A stretch of 64,000 bases of DNA from an uncultured Collinsella sp. (lineage in GTDB: Bacteria > Actinomycetota > Coriobacteriia > Coriobacteriales > Coriobacteriaceae). Shown piece after piece: positions 55,029 to 62,607 of this stretch. The notes beneath the pieces were generated by a model, which had not been told where the DNA came from, searched no databases, and was given only the letters and a program-made list of their open reading frames with translations. How positions within the stretch are numbered: position 1 is the stretch's first letter; the number at the start of each line of letters is the position of its first letter. The DNA lies in assembly GCA_959026725.1 (NCBI GenBank), contig CAUFMG010000008.1:29836-93835 (forward strand), given 5' to 3'. Both the position numbers and the translations under genes were made by a program.

Positions 55029-55930
55029 CTGGCCTCCTCCCCGTCGCGCCAAAACGCCAACTGTTCACGGTTGGCGGCACTCAAATACACATGCTGATTG
55101 TCGATCGCATCGATCACACGGTGGACCTCGTCACCGTCGCGGCGCATCACGGCCAGGCGCAGGCAAAGCATCCAAACCTCCTGCTCCTCGGGCACGTCGA
55201 GCACCAGCTGGTTGGTCACGGCCTGCGCCTCGTCGATCTGTCCGACATCGGCCAGCGCCGTCGCATATCGAATGCGCAGCTCAAGGGTATCCTCGCGCTC
55301 ACAGCGACGCGCAAGCAGACGCGCGTACTGTTGGCGCTGAATCTGAGCCACGCGCCCCTCGGCCAAGCCCGAGCCCAAGTATTCACCAAGAAAATCACAG
55401 TAATCGTTGAGGTTTTGCGCGCTCGGGTCTGTCTTAAAGGCATGCTCCAGCTGCTGCAGTTTAAGATCGGACTCCTTGGAGATCTGCGCCACCGCCGTCG
55501 CGGCATAGTGCGCCACCTCAACGTCGTCGTTAAGCTTAGCCGCCTGCAGCTGCGCCAGGTACGCGTCGGGCTCCTCGGTGAGCATGGAAAGCATTAGGCG
55601 GCGCCGGTATGCCGGGTCGTTGACGATGAGCGCCTCCTCGAGCGGCACTACGCCTGCATCGGCATCACGTTCGTGCACTAGGATGCTGCGATGCAGATCG
55701 TCGTTGAAGCGCAGCGACTCCAGCGCAGACTCTTTCAGCCCCTCGCCAAACATCGCGCTGCGGACCGATAGCAGAACCACCAACAACGGGCCCCACAGCG
55801 GCACCAGCACTATCACAGCCAGCATGTGCCCGCGCACCGGCAGCAGGCCCAGCTTCATGAGCGTCCACAGCATCAGGCAAACCAGCGCATGAATCAGCAG
55901 CAAGACGGCAGCAACGACAAGCGAGATCAA
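55025..55930 (-). CDS. PelE-like membrane protein
   Basis: 301 aa. Two hydrophobic segments near residues 4-24 and 36-55 are followed by a mostly helical, TPR-like cytosolic part (SALESLRFNDDLHRSILVHERD, PAYRRRLMLSMLTEEPDAYLAQLQ). This layout and position between PelD-like and the deacetylase match PelE, which with PelD and PelG forms the membrane synthesis complex. It starts at TTG (55930) overlapping the pelD stop, with AGGGGGG upstream. Confidence 0.75.
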   Translation of the reverse strand: MISLVVAAVLLLIHALVCLMLWTLMKLGLLPVRGHMLAVIVLVPLWGPLLVVLLSVRSAMFGEGLKESALESLRFNDDLHRSILVHERDADAGVVPLEEALIVNDPAYRRRLMLSMLTEEPDAYLAQLQAAKLNDDVEVAHYAATAVAQISKESDLKLQQLEHAFKTDPSAQNLNDYCDFLGEYLGSGLAEGRVAQIQRQQYARLLARRCEREDTLELRIRYATALADVGQIDEAQAVTNQLVLDVPEEQEVWMLCLRLAVMRRDGDEVHRVIDAIDNQHVYLSAANREQLAFWRDGEEAR

Positions 55931-58065
55931 GCGGCACCCCCCTCACCGTCACCGGTGTAAGAGATGTGCTGCAGCAACGCCACGATGTCCTCGCCATCGA
56001 CGGGCTCCACCACAATCTGCTTTGCGCTCAGGCGCTCGCGGATAATGGGCAGATCGCACGCCTTTGCCTGGCGCATAAGCAGGTAGAGCACGTCGCCGTC
56101 GACCAAGCCCGCCGCGTCGCTCTCGCGGATTGCCGACCCAATTGCGCCCACCAGCTCGCCGACAGGCTCCATGCCCGGCACCACGCGCAGGAGCAAAAAA
56201 CTCCCCATCTTGCTATCTGCCAGCGCCTGCGCCGCCGCGAGCTCTTGGCCAAAGGCAGCCTGCTTGAGCACGCAAGTGCCGTCAACGCAGCGTTTATCCT
56301 GCGCCACCGCCTCATAGTCAAAGGCACGGCCCAGCGCGCTTTCGACCAGGCCGCACAAGATGCGGAACAGGTTTTGATAATAGAGGGTCATTTGGTTTTC
56401 GGCTGCACTACGCACAAAGATCAACACGGCGGGTGCCCCGTCGCGCTCGATCGTGTATCCAAACATGGGAAGCCCCGGCGTCAGCTCGCGGTTCACCCAC
56501 AGGTTCGAACGACCCCCGTCGCCCAAAAGAGATGCAAGCTGCTCAAGCGTGAGCGAGCGTGCGGCATCTTCGGCAATCGCGGGACTTGCTGCCACCAGGC
56601 GCGCAAATGCCCCGCCCGAAACATGGTAGATCGCCACCGAATCGTTCTCGAGGATCTCGCCCAGAAGCTCGCAGCACTTGCGATAGATGTCGCGCGGGTT
56701 GAGCACGTCGAGCTCCTGCGTCACGGCAAAGATCTTGCCAAAGCTGTCGTGGCGACCCACGATCTGGTGCCTGTACGCGCGCTTATCCTCGATCGCGTCG
56801 TGGTAGAGCTGCGTAAGGAACGTATTGCGGTTGCGCACGAGCTCGTTTTGATCGCGCTCCGCCCTAATGACTTCGCTGTTGCGCAGCTGCACATAGCCGC
56901 ACACGGCACCCACGACAAAGTACGCAATAAACGGCAGCCAGTTGGACGGCTCGTAGAACAGACCCTGGAAGGTATAGCCGTACTGAGTAAAGTAGCTCGC
57001 CGCCAGGCCAATCGAAGCCAGCAGTGCTGCGACCAAGCCAAAGTCCAAGCCATACAGCGTGCCGATCATCACCACATAGAGCAGGCGATAATCGAGCACG
57101 TTGAGCTGGGCCGATTGGGAGAACAGGTGCTCCAGCACCTCGAACAGGACCCAGGCAACGCCCGTCTCCAGGCATTTAATAGGCAGCGCGCGCATTTGGA
57201 TGCGGTCGATGGCGGCGCGCAAGGGGTTGACTTTCTTTGCGCGGCCAGCATCCCAACGCGCTTGAATGGTCGAAAGATCGCGCAGCAAGTCGTAGCGCTG
57301 AAACCAGCCATAGCGCACGCGAGCGACGTCGCTGGCGGGCAGGTTGTAGCCGGCAGAATCGCCATAGGCAGCTGAAAGCCCTGGGAACAGCGCCTGAAGA
57401 GCCTCGCCCACTTCACCCGCCGTGTGATGGAAGGCATCGGCAACGTCGAGCGTCTCAAAGTTACCATCCCAGCTGTCGAAGATACGGCGCACCAGCACCG
57501 CAAGCTCCTCGGCACACAGCAGGGGAAACGCCGCATCCTGCGCGCCCTGCAGAGCGACCGATCCAGTTGAGCACGCATCGAACAACGGCACCAAAAACGG
57601 ATCTTCCAGCGCGGCGGAGGCAGTGTACAGGAAGGGCACGCGCAGGATCTTGGTCTGAACGCCATCGCGAGCAGCGTAGTAGCGGCACAGGTCGTTGGCT
57701 GCGTGCGCGATAATGCCCTTTCCCGTTCGCCCCGCGGCATCGGCGGCACCCTCGGCACCTGCGAGCCCCGCTATATACAACAGCTGGATCCGGCGACCCA
57801 TGCAGGCGCGAAAGACCGAACGCAGCAGCTCGATATCGCCCACGCTATCGATATGCGGGGTAAGGTAATTAGACAGGTAGACCACGCGGTCGAACTCGTA
57901 GGCCTGATCCAAGTGTTGCAGAAGCTCTTTCCACGAGGCATGGGGCGATGACTCGTCGCGGCGCGCTTCCGCGGCAGCGACGACCTGGACATGGTCCCCG
58001 GGGAACGCCTTGGCACAAAAGTCATCGTCAACATATGCGGTGTTGCCAACAACCAGCACCTCCAT
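55927..58065 (-). CDS. PelD-like c-di-GMP receptor with N-terminal SDR-like domain
   Basis: 712 aa in four parts. Residues 1-270 resemble an NAD-dependent epimerase/SDR fold, but the glycine-rich loop is degraded (VVGNTAYVDDD). About 299-394 holds roughly four TM segments. About 455-580 is a GAF domain. The C-terminal 600-700 is a GGDEF-like domain. Its active site is lost (DGDVL at 656-660) but the inhibitory-site RxxD is kept (RESD, 647-650) at the standard five-residue spacing. In Pseudomonas PelD the same site binds c-di-GMP to switch on Pel synthesis. First gene of the operon, with GGGAGGGG ahead of the ATG. The SDR part may be structural only. Confidence 0.82.
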   Translation of the reverse strand: MEVLVVGNTAYVDDDFCAKAFPGDHVQVVAAAEARRDESSPHASWKELLQHLDQAYEFDRVVYLSNYLTPHIDSVGDIELLRSVFRACMGRRIQLLYIAGLAGAEGAADAAGRTGKGIIAHAANDLCRYYAARDGVQTKILRVPFLYTASAALEDPFLVPLFDACSTGSVALQGAQDAAFPLLCAEELAVLVRRIFDSWDGNFETLDVADAFHHTAGEVGEALQALFPGLSAAYGDSAGYNLPASDVARVRYGWFQRYDLLRDLSTIQARWDAGRAKKVNPLRAAIDRIQMRALPIKCLETGVAWVLFEVLEHLFSQSAQLNVLDYRLLYVVMIGTLYGLDFGLVAALLASIGLAASYFTQYGYTFQGLFYEPSNWLPFIAYFVVGAVCGYVQLRNSEVIRAERDQNELVRNRNTFLTQLYHDAIEDKRAYRHQIVGRHDSFGKIFAVTQELDVLNPRDIYRKCCELLGEILENDSVAIYHVSGGAFARLVAASPAIAEDAARSLTLEQLASLLGDGGRSNLWVNRELTPGLPMFGYTIERDGAPAVLIFVRSAAENQMTLYYQNLFRILCGLVESALGRAFDYEAVAQDKRCVDGTCVLKQAAFGQELAAAQALADSKMGSFLLLRVVPGMEPVGELVGAIGSAIRESDAAGLVDGDVLYLLMRQAKACDLPIIRERLSAKQIVVEPVDGEDIVALLQHISYTGDGEGGAA

Positions 58066-58193
58066 GGCGCACCCCTCCCCTAAAAACCACTTTTGTCATA
58101 GTCAAACATGCGTATTGTACGCTGTCAACGCGAGCTGGAGCGCCTTTAAGGCTGTTTTAAGAACTTTTTTAAAGGATGTGGGGACATCGAGAG

Positions 58194-58619
58194 CTAGATA
58201 GTGAATCCAATCTGTGGCAGATAAAGTGGCCCCCACACTCCACCAGCTGCGACATTTTCAATAAAGCCTCTTGCATAGGAATACAGGTCCTGCATACCGG
58301 TGCTAAGTGCTTCTCTGTCAAAAGCATCGTCATCTAAATTCGCAGGAGCGCGATATATGCCAGAAACGGATATTTCGGAACGGTAATAATGGCCCTCATC
58401 GCCAGGTAAAAGCTCAATAACTAAGTTGAGCTGACGAAACCTGACTCCGTTTTCGTCCGAGAATGCACTGGTAATAGCATTTCGGACGTTGCATTCAACG
58501 TCAGACTTATTGATGCCCTTTTTCGGAGTCACTCCGCCATCAAATGAAAAACTGTCCACTTTTCTGGTCACGCACGTAATCAGCGGAGATTCAATGCGTT
58601 GCTTCTGTAACGATTCCAT
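58194..58619 (-). CDS. SecB-like chaperone of a toxin-antitoxin-chaperone module
   Basis: 141-aa protein with a SecB-type core: EISVSGIYRAP, then LYSYARGFIENVAAGGVWGPLYLPQIGF, which parallels the SecB pattern of PYAR...GG/F...L.L.P..F. It starts directly after the stop of the antitoxin gene (TAG then ATG) with GGAG upstream, and toxin, antitoxin and SecB-like gene run in that order. In M. tuberculosis HigBA and related TAC systems a SecB-like chaperone protects the antitoxin from degradation. A general export role is less likely in a Gram-positive. Confidence 0.8.
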   Translation of the reverse strand: MESLQKQRIESPLITCVTRKVDSFSFDGGVTPKKGINKSDVECNVRNAITSAFSDENGVRFRQLNLVIELLPGDEGHYYRSEISVSGIYRAPANLDDDAFDREALSTGMQDLYSYARGFIENVAAGGVWGPLYLPQIGFTI

Positions 58620-59132
58620 CTACATCTCCAATCGAAAGGCATTCTCATCTGCCAAAGGAGTCGAGTCCCTATAAGCTGGAGCCTCTCCTCCTGGTATCAC
58701 CGAAAACCGCGATGTGTTAAGTCCTGAGGTCGTCTCACCAGAAGAGAGACCCAGATATTTACGCGCCTCCGGGACATCTCGAATGAGCCTCATAAGATTA
58801 TTTGCGGTAATAGATTGTTGCGATGCCCCGTTCTCCCAACGAGACGCCGTGGGTTTTGAAACCCCTAATAGCGACTCAAACTCATGCTGAGTCAAACCAA
58901 GATCAGAGCGCAAATCCTTTATATCCGAGGGAGATAAAAGTTCATGAGCCTTAGCATATTGGGAAGCCAGTGCATGGGCAAGCTTAGTCGCCTCTGTAGC
59001 AGTCATTTCATCGTTACCGCACTCGCAAACATAATGCTCAATTCCTTTTACGGTAATTTTCTCGCCACGGTAAATTTCAGTCATTGGCGCCGTGGTAAAT
59101 TGCATTTCTTTGCCGCATTCCATGCAACGCAT
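58620..59132 (-). CDS. MqsA-type antitoxin with extended C-terminus
   Basis: 170-aa antitoxin. Residues 1-45 form a zinc-binding MqsA-like part (MRCMECGKEM, YVCECGND), followed by an Xre-type helix-turn-helix (LRSDLGLTQHEFESLLGVSKPTASRWENG). Beyond that domain about 40 residues remain (SSGETTSGLNTSRFSVIP to FRLEM), a tail missing in stand-alone MqsA; in TAC systems such tails make the antitoxin chaperone-dependent. The ATG at 59132 has AAGGAGG upstream, and it lies 10 bases after the toxin gene. Confidence 0.85.
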   Translation of the reverse strand: MRCMECGKEMQFTTAPMTEIYRGEKITVKGIEHYVCECGNDEMTATEATKLAHALASQYAKAHELLSPSDIKDLRSDLGLTQHEFESLLGVSKPTASRWENGASQQSITANNLMRLIRDVPEARKYLGLSSGETTSGLNTSRFSVIPGGEAPAYRDSTPLADENAFRLEM

Positions 59133-59142
59133 GACTCCTCCT

Positions 59143-59490
59143 TTAATGAATGTATCCATCGATGTTCGCAGACAAAACGTTTAAATGCGCATTGCCTTCG
59201 GAATCAATTGAAAACTTAACGTACCAATCCTCGCATTCAAAAACTCGGCACACGTAGACATCTGCATAAACATCATGCAGAGGCCCATCCATATCGAGCG
59301 CGATGGATTTTCTAAAATCGTCAGGCTTCAGATAATCAAATAGGTCAGCGAGGAAATGATCGATGTCCAAATAACCAAACTGATTCATCAGGTGTCTGCG
59401 CACCCTACCATTTACAATCATCTTTCCCGAGCGAGCCAAAGACTTCGCTTCGTCAAGTGAATATGTCGGTCGGAGCTTGGTTCGATTCAT
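59143..59490 (-). CDS. MqsR-type toxin
   Basis: 115-aa protein similar to MqsR mRNA interferases: PTYSLDEAKSLARSGK with KPDDFRKSIALD then PLHDVYADVYVC, matching the MqsR pattern DFyKSM...QDVY. The ATG at 59490 has AAGGGG five bases upstream. It is first in the toxin-antitoxin-chaperone operon. RNase activity is known for the family and not shown here; sequence is divergent enough that it could have another cleavage preference. Confidence 0.8.
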   Translation of the reverse strand: MNRTKLRPTYSLDEAKSLARSGKMIVNGRVRRHLMNQFGYLDIDHFLADLFDYLKPDDFRKSIALDMDGPLHDVYADVYVCRVFECEDWYVKFSIDSEGNAHLNVLSANIDGYIH

Positions 59491-59502
59491 AACCACCCCT
59501 TA

Positions 59503-59547
59503 GTTAGCATAATGCTAACTATATTCGTCTTGTTGCCAATTGGCAAC
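59503..59547 (-). promoter_or_regulatory. Promoter and paired operators of the toxin-antitoxin-chaperone operon
   Basis: On the minus strand TTGCCA (59546-59541), a 17-bp spacer and TATAGT (59523-59518) make a near-consensus promoter. Two perfect palindromes flank it: gttgccaattggcaac (59532-59547) covers the -35, and gttagcataatgctaac (59503-59519) lies across the end of the -10 and the start. This layout suits repression by the HTH antitoxin. Confidence 0.75.
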
Positions 59548-59559
59548 TCTATATAACGG

Positions 59560-59936
59560 TCCACGCCAGGCGCATTAACGCGCATTAACGCCCCTATTTT
59601 GCGTCTATCCGGAAGTGCGGGGCAAGACGGAGATCTGGGGACCAGACCTCGGTCTTGCCCTTCCACGACCTGCGGTTTTGTCGTCACAATACGAGTTGTG
59701 CTCGGAGGTTTTCGATTTTTCCCAGCACATCCGAAATGCGAGGCCCTGCAAAGCATGTTCTAGCAACATTAGCGGCATCCGTGACAACATCCAGTTGTCG
59801 CGGAAACGTCAAAGGGCCGTTGTCGGAAACCGAACAACGGCCCTTCTTTGTCTCCGCCTCACGCAAAGTGCACGACGACTGTATCACTGAGGACATCCTC
59901 TTCAACCAGATCAAAAAACGCAATTCGTGCTTTGAG
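59560..59936. other. Intergenic region between TAC promoter and CBASS-like genes
   Basis: No gene is supported in this 377-bp stretch. It holds a tandem 10-bp duplication (cgcattaacg, 59571-59590), a long imperfect hairpin with outer arms gggcaagac/gtcttgccc (59620-59660), and a 12-bp perfect stem (aagggccgttgt/acaacggccctt, 59812-59845) that may end transcription of the CD-NTase gene. Short open frames here have no ribosome sites or recognisable motifs. Confidence 0.6.
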
Positions 59937-61238
59937 CTAACTGATAGGAACTTCAATTCTAGATCGTGCTATACAAACGCCGTTCCTAACCGCATAGCAC
60001 TCAACATAATGTGGGCCAACAAAATCAGTCCTCTCGTCATGGAAGCCATCTTTATTGCCACGTTGAATTTCGCCTCGGATGCAGTTTCTCTGAAATGCCG
60101 CTTCACCGCGGTTGCGAACTTTCCAGTAAAAAGTGCAATCCCTAAAAGAAGCAGCATTGACAACAAAGAAATGAAGCGAGCGCTTTCGTAGTAAAGGACA
60201 ATGTCTAGACAACATATCCCTAAGTAATGAGGGCCTAAAACCATGCTGTATAACTTGGCAATCGATTTCCATCGAACGACGAATATCAACCTTAAATATA
60301 TCCTCGACAAATCGCTCATCAATGGCCACGCCATACTTGGAAGCAAATTGGGCTTCTTCACTATCGGAAGAACCATCGACAACAGCTTCGGAAAACGACT
60401 TTCCAAATAAATCAATGAGAACTTGCTCTTTTTCATCAGAACTAGTGGCATCGATTAGTTTTCCATGAGCTTTCTTGGCTTTTGGTACAAACGCCCCATT
60501 GTCATCATTCGTAACCCGTTGGTTGCTGCCCAGAGCATGCCAAAAAGATTGTTCGCGCTCTTGCTCGGACAAAAATTTAAAGAGGTCGGACAAGAGATCA
60601 TACGGTTCGCTGGAACGGTCTTTCTGGTTATAAAAACTATTAACAAGAGTATCGATGAGCAGTCCCTTGAAATGGAATCCGAGAGTATTTTTCCAAACCC
60701 TTAAAGCATTGCAGAGCCTTTTGCCATCTCCATCGGTCTTTTCAAATAGAGTAGAACAGGCATCTTGCTCAGGAATAGGATCCGTCTTTTTCCAAAACCC
60801 ACCATCATTTGAATCGGGATATTTGAACGATCCGTCGTCCTGCTCAAAAGCAGGAACCAAATCAATCGAATAAAACCTATCTGTGAAGTTAATCACTACA
60901 GCTTGTCCGTCACCTTTTATGTCAGTCTTGGGGTAACGGCTTTTAATTGTTTTTTTGACTTCTTGGAGAAGCGCCGACTGCCCATTAGAGTCATAGGCAT
61001 TGAATCTCGTATAAACTTCCTGCGGCAGTACAAACAAAAGGTCAAGATCGCTAGTTTCGGAAACAGCAGTTTGCCGACCAACTGATCCGACCACAAGACA
61101 ATGATCATCGACAGAATCCAAATCGTAGTATTTTTTGTTCAATAATTTCGTCAATGACTCAATCGACGATTGATACTCACTCAATGAATCAAGCGAAATT
61201 GATTCGAAGAAATTCTCAAAAGATTGCTTTTCGTCCAT
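59937..61238 (-). CDS. CD-NTase (SMODS) with C-terminal AGS-C sensor domain, CBASS-like
   Basis: 433-aa cyclic-oligonucleotide synthase candidate. The nucleotidyltransferase motif GSVGRQTAVSETSDLDLLFV gives G51, S52, D64 and D66, and the third catalytic Asp is D126 in IDLVPAF. The last 80 residues are an AGS-C sensor domain (FYWKVRNRGEAAFQRNCIRGEI, then PHYVECYAVRNGVCIARSRI). The gene starts 14 bases after the two-TM SLATT gene. In CBASS a CD-NTase senses phage infection and its product activates an effector; the AGS-C fusion is a described SMODS variant. Product and trigger are unknown. Confidence 0.88.
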   Translation of the reverse strand: MDEKQSFENFFESISLDSLSEYQSSIESLTKLLNKKYYDLDSVDDHCLVVGSVGRQTAVSETSDLDLLFVLPQEVYTRFNAYDSNGQSALLQEVKKTIKSRYPKTDIKGDGQAVVINFTDRFYSIDLVPAFEQDDGSFKYPDSNDGGFWKKTDPIPEQDACSTLFEKTDGDGKRLCNALRVWKNTLGFHFKGLLIDTLVNSFYNQKDRSSEPYDLLSDLFKFLSEQEREQSFWHALGSNQRVTNDDNGAFVPKAKKAHGKLIDATSSDEKEQVLIDLFGKSFSEAVVDGSSDSEEAQFASKYGVAIDERFVEDIFKVDIRRSMEIDCQVIQHGFRPSLLRDMLSRHCPLLRKRSLHFFVVNAASFRDCTFYWKVRNRGEAAFQRNCIRGEIQRGNKDGFHDERTDFVGPHYVECYAVRNGVCIARSRIEVPIS

Positions 61239-61252
61239 GTTGGTCCCTTCAG

Positions 61253-61822
61253 TTATCTAACCAGATCCCTCAATCCAACAGGGAGAATCTGTTCTATCTC
61301 TACCGGAGAAAACCCACAGTTGCCCGCCTTAATGCTTTCACGGGCCCTTGAATAGGCTTTGGGATTTGTCATAGGGCTTTTTGCGTAAATTGAAGCAACT
61401 TCCTTTTGAAGAGAATCGCGACGAGATCTGATTTCCGCCAAATCAAATGAGCGGATGTCGGCAAGAAGTGATAGATACCCCTGAAGAATCACCCAAATTG
61501 CATCTGCGGTTGCGCCATGACAATTTGCCCTCTCGCTCAAGTTTGCCCCTTTAAGATAAATTGTTATTGCTAGACTGATGACAGATAGCCCGGCGGCAAC
61601 CAGCGCCGCAATTTCCATTCCAGATAGCCAGATACTTACAAAGCCACAAGCGGAAACCGATGTCAAAACAGTCTGCATTACGGATAAACGGTTGTTGAGT
61701 CCGTTGGCGCTGTCTGCCGCAACGAGCTGCGTCTTATACGTATATAAAAGATTTGTATAAGCCTCAGCTATTTGCAGTAAGAGCCTGCGCCTTTCTTCAA
61801 ACTCTTCAGCGGTTGTTTCCAT
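61253..61822 (-). CDS. SLATT-domain two-TM effector
   Basis: 189-aa membrane protein: a charged N-terminal helix, two adjacent TM segments (about residues 47-67 and 69-90), and a soluble C-terminal helical region. This is the SLATT architecture (SMODS and SLOG-associating two-TM effector). It starts at ATG with GGAGGA upstream and is followed closely by the CD-NTase. SLATT proteins are predicted to act as nucleotide-triggered membrane pores that kill infected cells. No accessory CBASS genes (E1/E2, TRIP13/HORMA) are present. Confidence 0.82.
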   Translation of the reverse strand: METTAEEFEERRRLLLQIAEAYTNLLYTYKTQLVAADSANGLNNRLSVMQTVLTSVSACGFVSIWLSGMEIAALVAAGLSVISLAITIYLKGANLSERANCHGATADAIWVILQGYLSLLADIRSFDLAEIRSRRDSLQKEVASIYAKSPMTNPKAYSRARESIKAGNCGFSPVEIEQILPVGLRDLVR

Positions 61823-61884
61823 TACTATCCTCCAAACAGTCAGTGTTTTTCTAAAAGGATAGGACGCCGCGAGGACAAAAAATA

Positions 61885-62607
61885 TTGCACAATAAGGCAG
61901 ACATTAACCCCGAGATTCGAGTACCAGAAGTGAGCCATATGCATAGCCCCATTGATAGCGAAAGCTACGTCAAGCCCATCCTTGGCAGGACCAAAATCGA
62001 TATCTGGGAGTGTTATGCGAGACATGTTCTGCAATTTATCGATAGCAACAAATATGGCAATTTGGCTTACAGCGACAAACCGGATCTGATCGATCGGGCG
62101 CAGTCCCTAGGCATCGAGGTAACAGCTTCCCAATCGCAAGACAGCAGAAAGGCAGAATCCCTCTATTCCAAACTCCTATACGAGAATGATTCTTCTCAGG
62201 AAAAACGCCGAATCGAACTTATTGAGCAATGTGGAGCGCATTTCGAAAAAGGAGTCCTGTTTGGTCCAAATGGTACGGATTCATTCGAGCCGATTATTGA
62301 AGCTCTTCGCAAAAAGCTGGACAGACTCGACTCTGGTGACTACGAACTCTTTAGGAGAAACGAGTTGTTTGTCAGATCCAATATTCTTGCTGACGAGGAA
62401 ATGCTTCGCGAAGCGCTCTCCAACATGAAAAAAGAATCCCGAGATCACTCATGGCACTTCGTATCCGTTATCGTCTCGGTCCCTGGATACAATTACGTTT
62501 TCGACCTCGATGCATCGACATGCGTATCCCTTGAATTCGGATACGCAGACCAGTATCGAATTGCTCTTGAAGCAAACAAGGAAGTGAACATCGCAGAGTC
62601 AAGCTGA
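61885..62607 (+). CDS. Uncharacterised protein divergent from the CBASS-like genes
   Basis: Soluble protein of up to 240 aa, not recognised. The earliest start is TTG 61885; ATG 61939 is a plausible alternative with a weak ribosome site. KPDLIDRAQSLGIEVTAS in the first third resembles the D...E.x.K-like core of PD-(D/E)XK nucleases, but no lysine follows in the standard place. A charged helical middle and a C-terminal beta-rich part (VSVIVSVPGYNYVFDLDAS) follow. The 62-bp gap to the SLATT gene means shared regulation is possible. Composition is A/T-richer than the core genome. Confidence 0.6.
   Translation: MHNKADINPEIRVPEVSHMHSPIDSESYVKPILGRTKIDIWECYARHVLQFIDSNKYGNLAYSDKPDLIDRAQSLGIEVTASQSQDSRKAESLYSKLLYENDSSQEKRRIELIEQCGAHFEKGVLFGPNGTDSFEPIIEALRKKLDRLDSGDYELFRRNELFVRSNILADEEMLREALSNMKKESRDHSWHFVSVIVSVPGYNYVFDLDASTCVSLEFGYADQYRIALEANKEVNIAESS

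Noticed and set aside
58066..58193. c-di-GMP riboswitch before the Pel operon
   Set aside because: The region is short and lacks any recognisable GEMM core; only a short palindrome and a -35-like box are seen.
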